A stretch of DNA of 64,000 bases from Exiguobacterium flavidum (GCF_003344535.1 NZ_QPKS01000002.1:1-64000); one strand, 5' to 3'; positions 42,851 to 51,917 are shown, counted from the first letter of the stretch. Made by a program: numbers and translations. Notes: generated by a model from the sequence alone, not told the origin.

Positions 42851-42868
42851 TCTGAGAGAAAGAAGTGA

Positions 42869-44026
42869 TTGAATTTGCGTCATCTGAAAGAAATCTTCCT
42901 CGTCTCGACGAAGCTCGGGCTGACGTCGTTCGGCGGACCTGTCGCCCACCTCGGCTATTTCTACGACGAATACGTCAAACGGAGGAAGTGGCTTGACGAG
43001 AAGGCATATGCCGACCTCGTCGCACTCTGTCAATTCCTGCCGGGACCGGCCTCGAGTCAGGTCGGCATGGGCATCGGGCTGATGCGCGGCGGGATTCCCG
43101 GCGCGATCATCTCGTTCATCGGCTTCACGTGGCCGTCGAGCCTCGTGCTTGCGCTGTTCGCCTTGCTTGCAGCCCAGTTCGATCTCGCGGACGCCGGCTG
43201 GATCCATGGGCTGAAGCTCGTCGCTGTCGCTGTCGTCGCAGACGCGGTGCTCGGAATGGGGATGAAGCTCGTTGCCGGGCGCGTCCAGATGCTCCTGATG
43301 CTCGGGGCGCTCGCTGTCGTCCTGTTGATTCCCCACCCGCTGACGCAGGTGCTCGCTCTCGTCGCCGCCGGGGTGATCGGCCTGTTCGTCTTCAAACGTG
43401 AGGGTGAGCCCGCGGAACGCCTCGCGATCCCGGTCTCCCGGAAGCTCGGAGCCGTGTCGCTCGTCTTGTTCGTCCTGCTGCTCGCCGGACTTCCGTTCCT
43501 CGGTGCATTAGTCGAGAAGGGACAGGTCGTCAGTGCGTTCTACCAAGCCGGAGCGCTCGTCTTCGGCGGCGGACATGTCGTCCTGCCGTTCCTGCAGCAG
43601 TCGCTCGTCCCGGACTTCATCGGCGGTGACTCGTTCCTAGCCGGGTACGCCGCGGCGCAAGCCGTGCCGGGGCCGCTCTTTACGTTCGCGACGTATCTCG
43701 GGACGGCGATCGGCGGAATAGGCCTCGGCCTGCTCGCGACGCTCGCCATCTTCCTGCCCGGCTTCCTGCTCGTCGTCGGTGTCCTTCCGTTTTGGGACCG
43801 TGTCCGCTCGAACGCGCGTGTCCAGGAAGTGCTCGTCGGCGTCAACGCGGCGGTCGTCGGGATTTTGCTCGCGGCACTATACGACCCGATTTGGACGTCG
43901 AGCGTCAAGGAGTCGGCGGACTTCGTCGTCGCACTCATCCTGTTCATCCTGCTCCGCTTCTTCAACCAGGCACCGTGGCGGATCGTCGTGCTCGGTGCGC
44001 TACTCGGCAGTTTGATCAGTCTGTGA
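42869..44026 (+). CDS. chrA: Chromate transporter, full-length two-domain CHR family
   Basis: 385 residues, two homologous CHR halves: the first with STKLGLTSFGGPVAHLGYFYDEYVKRRKWLDE and LPGPASSQVGMGIGLMRGG, the second with YQAGALVFGGGHVVLPFLQQ and AAQAVPGPLFTFATYLGTAIGG. Members export chromate, usually at the expense of sulfate uptake; actual chromate resistance cannot be read from sequence. Starts at TTG 42869 or TTG 42875, both near AGAAGTGA. Second gene after the DUF418 gene. Confidence 0.85.
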   Translation: MNLRHLKEIFLVSTKLGLTSFGGPVAHLGYFYDEYVKRRKWLDEKAYADLVALCQFLPGPASSQVGMGIGLMRGGIPGAIISFIGFTWPSSLVLALFALLAAQFDLADAGWIHGLKLVAVAVVADAVLGMGMKLVAGRVQMLLMLGALAVVLLIPHPLTQVLALVAAGVIGLFVFKREGEPAERLAIPVSRKLGAVSLVLFVLLLAGLPFLGALVEKGQVVSAFYQAGALVFGGGHVVLPFLQQSLVPDFIGGDSFLAGYAAAQAVPGPLFTFATYLGTAIGGIGLGLLATLAIFLPGFLLVVGVLPFWDRVRSNARVQEVLVGVNAAVVGILLAALYDPIWTSSVKESADFVVALILFILLRFFNQAPWRIVVLGALLGSLISL

Positions 44027-44038
44027 TTGAAAATGAAG

Positions 44039-44077
44039 AACGCTCCGCTTGTCACGAGGACAGGCGGAGCGTTTTTG
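44039..44077 (+). terminator. Intrinsic terminator after chrA
   Basis: AACGCTCCGC (44039-44048) with GCGGAGCGTT (44064-44073), inner TGTC/GACA pairing, then T. Confidence 0.9.
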
Positions 44078-44081
44078 GTGT

Positions 44082-44498
44082 TCAGTTCCGTTTTTCGAGA
44101 TGAAGGATACGGATGCCGTCCCGTTCGGTGAACCAGGCTTGTTCGAAGCCGAACGACTCGTAGAGCCCGATCGCAGGCAGGTTCGCCTCGCCGGTCGAGA
44201 CGAAGCGAATCGTCTCGTGGGCAAGAAGGTGCGAGACGAGCTGTCGTCCGATGCCGCGCCGGAACGCCTGAGGGGCGACGACGAGCCGTGTGATCGTCGC
44301 GTCTTCATAGGTGATTGCGCCGATGAGGCCGCCTTCCTCGAAGACATAGCCGGCGGGGCGTTCCTCCTCGATGTCGGAAAGCGTCTGCGCGAGCGGCGGA
44401 AAGACCGTCACCCCGAGGAGATCGGCTTCGATTCGGTACGAGGCGCGTTGCAACTCGAGCAACGCCTGCGCGTCACTCGTCTGCAGGGGCCGGATCAC
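44082..44498 (-). CDS. GNAT-family acetyltransferase
   Basis: 138 residues. IRPLQTSDAQALLELQRASY opens the fold, and ITRLVVAPQAFRRGIGRQLVSHLLAHE is the acetyl-CoA loop (RRGIGR), followed by NLPAIGLYESFGFEQAWF. Substrate not deducible. GTG 44498 is the start because GGGAG lies 6-7 bp upstream; longer in-frame readings run deep into lcp. The gene start overlaps the 3' end of the LCP gene by 26 bp, so it is translationally coupled. Confidence 0.78.
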   Translation of the reverse strand: MIRPLQTSDAQALLELQRASYRIEADLLGVTVFPPLAQTLSDIEEERPAGYVFEEGGLIGAITYEDATITRLVVAPQAFRRGIGRQLVSHLLAHETIRFVSTGEANLPAIGLYESFGFEQAWFTERDGIRILHLEKRN

Positions 44499-45531
44499 CG
44501 GATTCTCCCGGGAGGTCGGTCGTCTCCGTCTCGGCGCCGGTCGAACCGGTGTCAGCAACCAGGCCGAGCTGCGCCTTCAGTTCCTGTTTCGTCTGTTCGA
44601 GTGACGTCGGGTCGATCTGGTAATAGTAGCCGCCGTTGATCTTCGTGTCGGCACCTTTCAGTTCGATCCGCGTCACTTGGTTGAGCGACTTGATGAACGG
44701 CTGGAGCTGCATCGCTTCACTCAGCGACATGTTCGTCTGGAGGTTCTCGCCTGCGGCGTCTAGCAGACCGTTCAGCTTCGTGATCGAGCTGAGCGACGTC
44801 GACTTCTCGACGATCGCCTGGATGACCTGCTGCTGGCGCTTCGTCCGGCCGATGTCGCCTTCCGGGTCCTCGTAGCGCATCCGCGCGTAGGCGAGCGCCT
44901 CCTCGCCGTTCAGCGTCTGGAGGCCGGGCTCGAGCTGGATGCTCTGGCGCTTGTCGTTCGAGTCGAGCGTGTTGATCGGCAGGAGGACATCGACCTCGAT
45001 GCCGCCGAGCGCGTCGACGATCGTGACCACGCCGTTGAAGTTGACGAGGGCGTAGTAGTCGATTGGGATGTCGAGCAGGTTCTCGACGGTCTCGATCGTC
45101 GCGTCGATCCCGCCATGAGCGAACGAATGGTTGATCTTGTCCTCACGCTCGACATACGGGATGTAGACGAGCGAATCGCGCGGTATGCTCAGCATGCTGA
45201 CCTTCTTGCCTTGCTTGTTGAACGTCGCGACGATCAGGGTGTCGGCACGTGAGCTCGTGTCGCCTGGGCGGGCGTCGGTTCCTGCGAGCAGGACGGAGAA
45301 GTGGTCCTTCGTCAGGTCGACCGTCGTCTCGCGCTTGTCGGATTTGTCGCCGCGTCGCAGTTCCGTCTGCGTGCCGTTCGCCGTCTGGAACGTCTTATAG
45401 GTGACGTAGGCGAAGGCGCCGCCGCCGGTGAAGAGGACGAACAGGACCGTCCAGACGAGGACACGGACCCACGTCTTCCTCGGTTTTTCGGTTGTCCGCT
45501 TATGGCGCGAACGGGGTGTCTTAGGATCCAC
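44473..45531 (-). CDS. lytR: LytR-CpsA-Psr (LCP) family wall-polymer ligase
   Basis: 352 residues: short cytoplasmic tail, one transmembrane helix (about 22-44), then an extracytoplasmic LCP domain. LLAGTDARPGDTSSRADTLIVATFN, VSMLSIPRDSLVYIPYVEREDKINHSFAHGG and LNGEEALAYARMRYEDPEGDIGRTKRQQQVI are the LCP motifs with the conserved Asp and Arg residues. It transfers teichoic acid or another polymer from undecaprenyl-PP to peptidoglycan. GTG start with AAGGAG. The position next to yvyE-degSU matches lytR in B. subtilis. Confidence 0.92.
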   Translation of the reverse strand: MDPKTPRSRHKRTTEKPRKTWVRVLVWTVLFVLFTGGGAFAYVTYKTFQTANGTQTELRRGDKSDKRETTVDLTKDHFSVLLAGTDARPGDTSSRADTLIVATFNKQGKKVSMLSIPRDSLVYIPYVEREDKINHSFAHGGIDATIETVENLLDIPIDYYALVNFNGVVTIVDALGGIEVDVLLPINTLDSNDKRQSIQLEPGLQTLNGEEALAYARMRYEDPEGDIGRTKRQQQVIQAIVEKSTSLSSITKLNGLLDAAGENLQTNMSLSEAMQLQPFIKSLNQVTRIELKGADTKINGGYYYQIDPTSLEQTKQELKAQLGLVADTGSTGAETETTDLPGESGDPAPADE

Positions 45532-45604
45532 AGGACATGCTCCTTACTTCTTCATGAAAGTTATTAGAAAACTTTGAGATTTCTTTACCTTTCAGTATAG
45601 CAGG

Positions 45605-46246
45605 TCAGGAATTTATGTCACGCTCGACATATGTTTGCGACTGTGTGGAAATGTGGGCTTGACCGTTCGTCATATCCGTCATCCAGGCAGTGAAGCGTTC
45701 CGTCTCGCCTGTCTCGACCAGGACGTCGAGGGCGACCTGTTCGAGATAGTGGATCTCCTTGATCATGTGATCCGATCCGCGGAGCTCGTTCTCGAGCTTG
45801 CCGAGCCATGTGTAGTTGACGCTGACGCGGACGACGTCATGAAGGACCCGTTCGACGACGCCGACAGCGTTCAACGCTTCGGATACGCTCGACCCGTACG
45901 CCCGGATCAGTCCGCCGCCTCCGAGTTTGATCCCGCCGAAGTAGCGGGTGACGACGACTGCCGTGTCGCGCAGGTCGCGTTTCTTCAACACCTCGAGCAT
46001 CGGCACGCCGGCCGTCCCGCTCGGTTCGCCGTCATCGTTCGCCTTCTGGATCTCGTTGCGCTCGCCGATCACGTAGGCGGAACAGTTGTGGTTCGCGCCG
46101 TGGTGCATTTTTTTGATGCTTTGGATGAAAGTTTGCGCCTCTTCTTCCGATGAGACACGTGAGAGATACGTGATGAATCGCGACTTTTGGATAAGGATTT
46201 CGTGGAAACCGTTTTCTTTTATTGTATAATAATGAGATAACGTCAT
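45605..46246 (-). CDS. yvyE: YvyE/YigZ (IMPACT) family protein
   Basis: 213 residues. SRFITYLSRVSSEEEAQTFIQSIKKMHHGANHNCSAYVIGERNEIQKANDDGEPSGTAGVPMLEVLKKRDLRDTAVVVTRYFGGIKLGGGGLIRAYGSSVSEAL is the UPF0029/IMPACT N-domain, followed by the YigZ C-terminal domain. The family is linked to translation regulation but has no settled biochemical role. ATG 46246, with AAGGAGGA at a long 13 bp. It is divergent from degS; the degS promoter seems to lie inside its first codons. Confidence 0.88.
   Translation of the reverse strand: MTLSHYYTIKENGFHEILIQKSRFITYLSRVSSEEEAQTFIQSIKKMHHGANHNCSAYVIGERNEIQKANDDGEPSGTAGVPMLEVLKKRDLRDTAVVVTRYFGGIKLGGGGLIRAYGSSVSEALNAVGVVERVLHDVVRVSVNYTWLGKLENELRGSDHMIKEIHYLEQVALDVLVETGETERFTAWMTDMTNGQAHISTQSQTYVERDINS
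46203..46230 (+). promoter_or_regulatory. Probable sigma-A promoter of degSU
   Basis: TGGAAA, 16 bp, TATAAT (46225-46230), giving a leader of about 105 bp to degS. It lies within the 5' coding part of the divergent yvyE gene. Confidence 0.5.
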
Positions 46247-46342
46247 AACTTGAGAGTTTCCTCCTTCTATAGGGGTTTTATAAAGCATACCGACGAATTG
46301 GCAGAGAGACAACTCACGAGCGCAGGGAGTGGAGGAATGAAC

Positions 46343-47515
46343 ATGACGAACGGGACGCAGGACGAGCTTTCGCTGAACGACATCGTACATAATATCATCG
46401 GTGTAGTCGAGGAGAGCCGGGAGGAGATCGTCCGGATCACGGAGAGCTCACGCGAACAGTACGCGGAGATCCAGCAGGAGCTGCAGGAGCTGAAACTGAA
46501 GGTCGAACACTATATAAAAGAGGCGGAGCGCCTTGAACGGCTGGTCCGGGACGCGAAAGCACGGCTCGTCCTCGTCAGCAAGCAGTTCTCGAGCTACAGC
46601 GAAGAGGACATCCGCAAGGCGTACGAGACGGCGAACCAGCTGCAGCTCGAGCTGTTCATCAACGAGCGGGACGAGGCGGGCTGCCGGAAACGGCGGGATG
46701 AGCTCGAACGGCGCCTGATCCATCTCGACGAGACGATCGAGCGGGCGGACGTCCTGATCGGCCGCGTCTCGGTCATCCTCAACTTCCTGACGGACGACAT
46801 GCAGGCGATGAACGAGAAATACGAGAAGGCGATGATGAAACAGCAGATGGGACTGAAGGTGTTCCAGTCGGCCGAGAACGAACGGCGCCGTCTCTCGCGC
46901 GACATGCATGACGGTCCGGCCCAGACGCTCGCGCACGTGTTGATCCGGGCCGATCTGATCGAGAAGATCCACCAGCACAACGGGGCGGAGGCCGCCTTCG
47001 AGGAGATCCACCGTCTCCGTTCACTCATCCGTGACGGGCTCGCGGACATCCGCCGCATCATCTACGACCTGCGTCCGATGACGCTCGACGATCTCGGGTT
47101 CGTGCCGACGCTCGAGCGCTATCTGCGCCATATCGAGGAGATATCCGGGATCCCGGTCCACTTCACCTATCGCGGCGGAGGCGAACGGATCAACTCGACT
47201 TACGAGGTCGCCGTCTTCCGGATCGTACAGGAAGCGGCACAAAATGCGGTAAAACATTCCAAATCGACCGAGATTCGTATTATCATAGAACAATACCTCC
47301 ATTCCATCCGCATCCATGTCAAGGACAACGGCGTCGGCTTCGACTACGACGAAGCGACGAAGTCGTGTGACGAATCGTTCGGACTTGTCGGCATGCGCGA
47401 GCGGATCGAGCTGATCGACGGCGAATTCGATGTCGTCACATCGCCTGGGGAGGGTACAGTCATCAAGGTAAAGATTCCGATCGAGGAATCAGACGTGAGA
47501 GGGGAAACACTGTGA
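46343..47515 (+). CDS. degS: Sensor histidine kinase DegS
   Basis: A 390-residue cytoplasmic kinase controlling DegU, and through it exoenzymes, motility and biofilm choice. N-terminal single-binding sensor domain with long coiled coils, phospho-acceptor His189 in [24 protein letters not shown], then HATPase with [15 protein letters not shown] (N box), [13 protein letters not shown] (G1) and [17 protein letters not shown] (G2). ATG 46343 follows GGAGG by 7 bp and places the histidine at 189, as I recall for B. subtilis. The stop overlaps the degU start (GTGA). Confidence 0.95.
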   Translation: MTNGTQDELSLNDIVHNIIGVVEESREEIVRITESSREQYAEIQQELQELKLKVEHYIKEAERLERLVRDAKARLVLVSKQFSSYSEEDIRKAYETANQLQLELFINERDEAGCRKRRDELERRLIHLDETIERADVLIGRVSVILNFLTDDMQAMNEKYEKAMMKQQMGLKVFQSAENERRRLSRDMHDGPAQTLAHVLIRADLIEKIHQHNGAEAAFEEIHRLRSLIRDGLADIRRIIYDLRPMTLDDLGFVPTLERYLRHIEEISGIPVHFTYRGGGERINSTYEVAVFRIVQEAAQNAVKHSKSTEIRIIIEQYLHSIRIHVKDNGVGFDYDEATKSCDESFGLVGMRERIELIDGEFDVVTSPGEGTVIKVKIPIEESDVRGETL

Positions 47516-48207
47516 ATAACGAGCAAGTGAAAGTAGTAATCATCGACGATCATCAGCTGTTCCGTGAAGGGGTCAAACGAATCCTTGATTTCGAGAAGGA
47601 GTTCGACGTCGTCGCGGAGGGGGAGAGCGGGGCGGAAGTCATCGCGCTCGTCGAGGCCCATCAGCCGGACATCGTCTTAATGGATATCAATATGCCGCAA
47701 GTCAACGGCGTCGAGGCGACGAAACGACTGATGGAGGTCTATCCGGACGTCCGCGTCATCATCCTGTCGATCCACGATGACGAGACCTATGTCATGCACG
47801 CGCTCGGCGCGGGCGCGGTCGGTTATCTCCTCAAGGAGATGGCGACGGACGAGCTCGTCAACGCGATCCGTTCCGTCTACCGGGAGGGCGGGTACGTCCA
47901 TCCGAAGGTCACGCCGAACCTGCTTCAAGAGTATCGCCGCCTGATGAAACTCAAACAGAGCACGGCGACGCAGACGGCAGTCGCCCGGACGGCGGAAGCT
48001 CCGCTCCACGTCCTGACGCGCCGCGAGTGCGAAGTGCTCCAGCTGCTCGCTGACGGGTTTTCGAACCGGGCGATCAGCGATACGCTCTTCATCAGCGAGA
48101 AGACGGTCAAGAACCACGTCTCCTCCATCTTACGCAAGATGAACGTACCGGACCGGACGGGTGCGGTCGTCGAGGCGATCCGCCGCGGATGGGTCGTCGT
48201 CGTGTGA
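47512..48207 (+). CDS. degU: Response regulator DegU
   Basis: 231 residues: receiver domain with Asp12/Asp13 (IIDDHQLF), phosphorylation site Asp58 ([13 protein letters not shown]) and Lys in [13 protein letters not shown]; linker; LuxR/NarL HTH ([46 protein letters not shown]). GTG start overlapping the degS stop, with AGAGGGG upstream, means tight coupling. In Bacillus, DegU controls competence, flagella and secreted enzymes, fitting the comF and flagellar genes downstream. Confidence 0.96.
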   Translation: MNNEQVKVVIIDDHQLFREGVKRILDFEKEFDVVAEGESGAEVIALVEAHQPDIVLMDINMPQVNGVEATKRLMEVYPDVRVIILSIHDDETYVMHALGAGAVGYLLKEMATDELVNAIRSVYREGGYVHPKVTPNLLQEYRRLMKLKQSTATQTAVARTAEAPLHVLTRRECEVLQLLADGFSNRAISDTLFISEKTVKNHVSSILRKMNVPDRTGAVVEAIRRGWVVVV

Positions 48208-48211
48208 TCAA

Positions 48212-48242
48212 GGACGGAAGTGCTCCTTCCGTCCCTTTTTTC
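48212..48242 (+). terminator. Intrinsic terminator after degSU
   Basis: GGACGGAAG (48212-48220) with CTTCCGTCC (48226-48234), then T. Confidence 0.92.
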
Positions 48243-48334
48243 TAGTGTCAAAGTTATGCTAAAATAAATACCGATTGCAGTCACGGGGAAGCCGGCGACT
48301 GCGACGTAACTATCAAAAGCGAGGACATTTCCGA

Positions 48335-49180
48335 ATGAGTCAGATTGAGATCTTAACGGATAGCACTGCCTATCTGCCAGCAGCGTATTGTGAACAACAT
48401 CAAGTGAACGTCGCTCCGCTCAGCGTCATCTTCGATGGGACGTCCTACCGCGAAGGGCTCGACATGACGGTGCCGGAGTTCTATGAGCGGATTCAGACAG
48501 GCAGCCTTCCGACGACGTCGCAGCCGAACATCGGCGGGGTGGTCGATTTCCTCGAGACGCTGCCGGCTGGGACGGACGTCATCGCGGTCTCCTTGTCGAG
48601 CGGGATCAGCGGCACGTATCAGGCGCTCCACACCGCCAACATGATGGTCGACCAGGTCACGGTCCATCCGGTCGATTCACGGATCTCCTGCATGCCGCAG
48701 GCCTTCCTCGTGATGGAGGCGGTCAAGATGCGCGACGCCGGACATTCGGCGGAAGCGATCGTCCGTCGGCTCGAGGAGCTCAAAGGGAAGATCCGGGCGT
48801 ATTTCGTAGTTGATGATCTCGAGCACCTCCAGCGCGGAGGGCGCCTCAGCGTAACGCAGGCACTCGTCGGATCACTCCTGAAGATCAAGCCGGTCCTTCA
48901 TTTCGTCGACGGGAAGATCGTCCCGTTCGAGAAGATCCGGACGTTCAAGCGGGCAGTCCGCAAGATCGAGGAGATGATGAGCGAGTCGATCGAAGGGGAC
49001 GGGAAGGGCTACGTCATCGGTGTCATCCATTCGGAAGACCCGGCGAAGGCAGAGGCCGAGATCGCCTCCCTGAAAGAGGCATATCCGGCAGCTCGCTTCG
49101 AGATGAGCGTGTTCGGTCCCGTCATCGGGACGCACCTCGGTCCGGGCTCGCTCGGCATCACGTGGTACTGTGAGGACTAA
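48335..49180 (+). CDS. degV: DegV-family fatty-acid-binding protein
   Basis: 281 residues of the DegV/FakB fold: IEILTDSTAYLPAAYCEQHQVNVAPLSVIFDGTSYREG, TSQPNIGGVVDFLE, VSLSSGISGTYQALHTA and VVDDLEHLQRGGRLS. FakB-type members bind an acyl chain and present it to a fatty-acid kinase; whether this copy does is inferred. Start ATG 48335 from GCGAGGA; a hairpin at 48277-48302 lies in its leader. In Bacillus degV follows degU, as here. Confidence 0.9.
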   Translation: MSQIEILTDSTAYLPAAYCEQHQVNVAPLSVIFDGTSYREGLDMTVPEFYERIQTGSLPTTSQPNIGGVVDFLETLPAGTDVIAVSLSSGISGTYQALHTANMMVDQVTVHPVDSRISCMPQAFLVMEAVKMRDAGHSAEAIVRRLEELKGKIRAYFVVDDLEHLQRGGRLSVTQALVGSLLKIKPVLHFVDGKIVPFEKIRTFKRAVRKIEEMMSESIEGDGKGYVIGVIHSEDPAKAEAEIASLKEAYPAARFEMSVFGPVIGTHLGPGSLGITWYCED

Positions 49181-49216
49181 AAGGTCTTCTTCGACGTAAC
49201 AGAACAGGAACGGGAA

Positions 49217-49260
49217 GGTTTCATTCCGCGAACGAGCGGGACTGAGGCCTTCCCTTTTTC
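49217..49260 (+). terminator. Intrinsic terminator after degV
   Basis: GGGAAGG at the base with CCTTCCC, an inner CCGC/GCGG stem, then five T. Confidence 0.8.
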
Positions 49261-49361
49261 GTTCCCTCAGCCGCGGGGGCGCCTGAGGACGGGCCGGCAG
49301 GCAGGAGAAGCGGCGGACTGGGCGAATCCGTCTCTTGAAGATGAATGAAAGGAGAATTCCT

Positions 49362-50549
49362 ATGCTGAGAGGACGACTCGTCCGCCATACCGGGCCTCAT
49401 CCGGGCCTCATCCGTTTCAAAGCCGTCACGTGGAGATGCCGTCGTTGCGGCGGGCTGCCGACGCCTGCACCTTGCACCTGTGGACCGTTCTGCCGCTATT
49501 GCCGCCACTGCCTGGCGCTCGGTGTACTCCGCTCCTGCGATACGCTCGCGACCGACCCGCGGCCGCTCGATCCACCGAAGCCGGCGCGGCTCATCCCGAA
49601 GGAGCTGACGCCTGCGCAGGAGCGGATCTCGAGCCGGATCGAGCAGGCGATCGCGACAGGTTCCCGCCTGCTCGTCCACGCCGTCTGCGGCGCCGGCAAG
49701 ACGCCGATGCTTGACCGCGGCATCGAGACGTCGCTCCGTCTCGGAAAGCGGGTGCTCGTCGCCGCCCCGCGGACCGACGTCGTCCGTGAGCTCGCCCGTC
49801 ATTTCGAAGCGGCATTCCCGGACGCCGACATCAAGGTCCTCTACGGCGGCTCGAGCGACCGCCTGCAGGTCGGCGACATCACGATCAGCACGACCCACCA
49901 GCTCTTCCATTACTACCGCTGTTTCGACACCGTCATCGTCGATGAGATCGACGCCTTCCCGTACCGGTTCGACTACCGTCTGCGCCGCGCCGTCCGCCGC
50001 GCGGCGAAGCCGGGTGCTTCCCGCATCCTTCTGAGCGCGACACCGGCGCGCCTCGACCGTCTCCTTCCCGTCGTCACCTTGTCCCGCCGCTACCACGGTT
50101 TCCCGCTTCCCGTCCCGCGCCTCCATCTCGGCTATCGTTTCGATGACGTCAAGGCGTTTATCCTCGACCATCCGGACGCACCGCGCCTGCTGTTCGTCCC
50201 GCGCGTCTCCCAGCTCGATGTCTGGCAGCGCAAACTGGCTGAAGTTGGCATCACGGCCGAGACCGTGCATGCCGCGGATCCGGCACGTGCGGAAAAGGTC
50301 GAGCGCTTCCGGACGTCTCGCGGCATCCTGCTTGCGACGACGATCTTAGAGCGCGGCGTGACGATCAAAAACGTCCAGGTCGCCGTCTGCGAGGCCGACC
50401 GCTTCACGGAGTCAGCCCTGATCCAGATCGCGGGACGGGCCGGACGGAGCACGGATCATCCGGACGGGGACGTCGTCTTCTTTGCGGATGACCGGACGAA
50501 CGCCCTGTACGGGTCGATCGACGCGATCAAGCGGGCGAACCGCGGATGA
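49362..50549 (+). CDS. comFA: Competence helicase ComFA
   Basis: A 395-residue DEAD-like ATPase for DNA uptake. N-terminal zinc finger (CRRCGG, CTCGPFCRYCRHC), Walker A CGAGKT in HAVCGAGKTPML, Walker B DEIDAF, SATPARLDRL, motif V TTILERGVTIKNVQV and motif VI QIAGRAGRS. It is thought to power ssDNA import through ComEC. ATG 49362 follows AAAGGAG; an in-frame ATG at 49335 precedes the site. It overlaps comFC by 4 bp. No obvious ComK box is seen upstream. Confidence 0.93.
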   Translation: MLRGRLVRHTGPHPGLIRFKAVTWRCRRCGGLPTPAPCTCGPFCRYCRHCLALGVLRSCDTLATDPRPLDPPKPARLIPKELTPAQERISSRIEQAIATGSRLLVHAVCGAGKTPMLDRGIETSLRLGKRVLVAAPRTDVVRELARHFEAAFPDADIKVLYGGSSDRLQVGDITISTTHQLFHYYRCFDTVIVDEIDAFPYRFDYRLRRAVRRAAKPGASRILLSATPARLDRLLPVVTLSRRYHGFPLPVPRLHLGYRFDDVKAFILDHPDAPRLLFVPRVSQLDVWQRKLAEVGITAETVHAADPARAEKVERFRTSRGILLATTILERGVTIKNVQVAVCEADRFTESALIQIAGRAGRSTDHPDGDVVFFADDRTNALYGSIDAIKRANRG

Positions 50550-51184
50550 AGTGCCTCCTCTGTGCGGAACACTTCATCCCGGTCTGGACGCCTGAGAACT
50601 TATTCACTAGCCAACGAACCTGTCCGGACTGTACAATGAAATTTGTGAAATCAGGGGAATGCGCTGACTGCGGAAAGCCTGGAAGAACCCTGTGCGCGGA
50701 CTGCGTAAGGTGGCGTCTGAAGGGAGAAAAGCTCGTCACCCGGACGCTCTACCTGTATGATGCGGCGGGGAAGGACTTCATGCGCCGCTTCAAGTTCCTT
50801 GGCGATCCTGTGCTGATCGAGGTGTTTCGAAGCGACCTGAAACAGGTAAGAATGAAAGTGGACTGGATCGTCCCGTTGCCGCTGAGCGCGGAGCGGATCG
50901 CAGACCGGCGCTACAATCAGTCTGCGCTCATCGCGAAGCGGATTCGAGGACGGAAGCGAAATCCCCTGTCTCGAATCGACCTGCCGGCGTCGAGCGGACT
51001 GACGAAGGCGGAACGGGAAGGGCGGGAGAATCCGTTCCGTCTCGAGAGACCGTGCGCCGGAAAACGGATCCTGCTCGTCGACGATGTCTATACGACCGGG
51101 ACGACGCTCCATCAGGCGGCCTCCGTCTTGCGCGCAGCAGGCGCCGCGGAAGTTTGTGCATTAACTTTGTTTCGGAGTGTTTAA
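50546..51184 (+). CDS. comFC: Competence protein ComFC (phosphoribosyltransferase-like)
   Basis: 212 residues: N-terminal zinc ribbons (CLLCAEHF, CPDC, CADCGK, CADC), then a type I PRTase-like domain with VPLPLSAERIADRRYNQSALIAK and the PRPP loop ILLVDDVYTTGTTL. Required for natural transformation, interacting with ComFA. Overlaps comFA (ATGA). ComFB is absent between the two, as in several Bacillales. Confidence 0.93.
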   Translation: MKCLLCAEHFIPVWTPENLFTSQRTCPDCTMKFVKSGECADCGKPGRTLCADCVRWRLKGEKLVTRTLYLYDAAGKDFMRRFKFLGDPVLIEVFRSDLKQVRMKVDWIVPLPLSAERIADRRYNQSALIAKRIRGRKRNPLSRIDLPASSGLTKAEREGRENPFRLERPCAGKRILLVDDVYTTGTTLHQAASVLRAAGAAEVCALTLFRSV

Positions 51185-51207
51185 GAATTCATGATTCGTG
51201 CCGATAC
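51182..51207 (+). promoter_or_regulatory. Sigma-D-like promoter of yvyF-flgM operon
   Basis: TAAG, 14 bp, GCCGATAC (51200-51207): one mismatch in each element against TAAA-N15-GCCGATAT. It begins at the stop codon of comFC. In B. subtilis flgM also has a sigma-D promoter. Confidence 0.6.
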
Positions 51208-51226
51208 TCTCTATGAGGTGAAGGAA

Positions 51227-51610
51227 ATGGATGTCATGAACTGCACGAAATGCGGGAAATTGTTTGTTCGTCAATCAGGAGGCTTATGCGCGGACTGCGT
51301 ACGTCTGGATCATCTGGACTTCGAGAGGGTGCGTGATTTCCTGAGAGAACGGCGAAACGTCAAAACCTCACCGAAGGATGTCGAAGTGATGATCGGCGTC
51401 AAGGCTGATACGGTCATCCGCTACATTCGAGAAGGGCGCCTCCTCGTCTCAGAGATCTCAAAGATCGAGATGGAGTGCGACAGCTGCGGCAAACCTTCGT
51501 CAGACGGCACGATCTGCCGCAATTGCCGTGATGAGATGCGACGCGAGCTCACGAAAGCGATGACGAATTCTTCTTCTGGCACTTCGAAACCATCGACGTA
51601 TCGAACTTGA
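51227..51610 (+). CDS. yvyF: Flagellar operon protein YvyF
   Basis: 127 residues with two zinc-ribbon-like cysteine pairs: CTKCGKLF and GGLCADC near the start, CDSCGKPS and CRNC near the end. Between them is the YvyF core (LDFERVRDFLRERRNVKTSPKDVEVMIGVKADTVIRYIREGRLL), which looks like a small HTH. Conserved just before flgM in Bacillales; function unsettled. ATG 51227 follows GAGGTGAAGG; ATG 51236 is an alternative. Confidence 0.88.
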   Translation: MDVMNCTKCGKLFVRQSGGLCADCVRLDHLDFERVRDFLRERRNVKTSPKDVEVMIGVKADTVIRYIREGRLLVSEISKIEMECDSCGKPSSDGTICRNCRDEMRRELTKAMTNSSSGTSKPSTYRT

Positions 51611-51645
51611 ACAAGAATAGCGTGATCTAGAAAGCAGGTGTTCAC

Positions 51646-51894
51646 ATGCGAATTGATTCTTCGAAATGGGTGCATATGCCCCAAGCTTACGAACGAACTC
51701 AAAAAGTAGAAGGAACAGACCAAAAGAAAAGCGGCAAGGTCGACCAGGTGTCGATCTCGAGCGAGGCACGTGCCCGCTTCGAGGACACGGAGACGAGCCG
51801 CTCAGAAAAAATCAATGCTCTTCGCCAAGCGATTGAAGACGGAACTTATAAACCGGACCCAGTGAAGATTGCGGAGCGGTTTCTACGCTTGTGA
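51646..51894 (+). CDS. flgM: Anti-sigma-D factor FlgM
   Basis: 82 residues. The C-terminal sigma-binding part SSEARARFEDTETSRSEKINALRQAIEDGTYKPDPVKIAERFLRL is typical FlgM. It holds sigma-D inactive until the hook-basal body is complete. GCAGGTG lies upstream of the ATG. A sigma-D-like promoter before yvyF would make it part of an auto-inhibitory loop. Confidence 0.93.
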   Translation: MRIDSSKWVHMPQAYERTQKVEGTDQKKSGKVDQVSISSEARARFEDTETSRSEKINALRQAIEDGTYKPDPVKIAERFLRL

Positions 51895-51917
51895 GGGCGG
51901 ATGAACAAAAGTTTGAG

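Noticed and set aside
49180-49361. ComK box (AAAA-N5-TTTT pairs) upstream of comFA
   Set aside because: The region is GC-rich, with a hairpin at 49265-49288, and has no paired A/T boxes.
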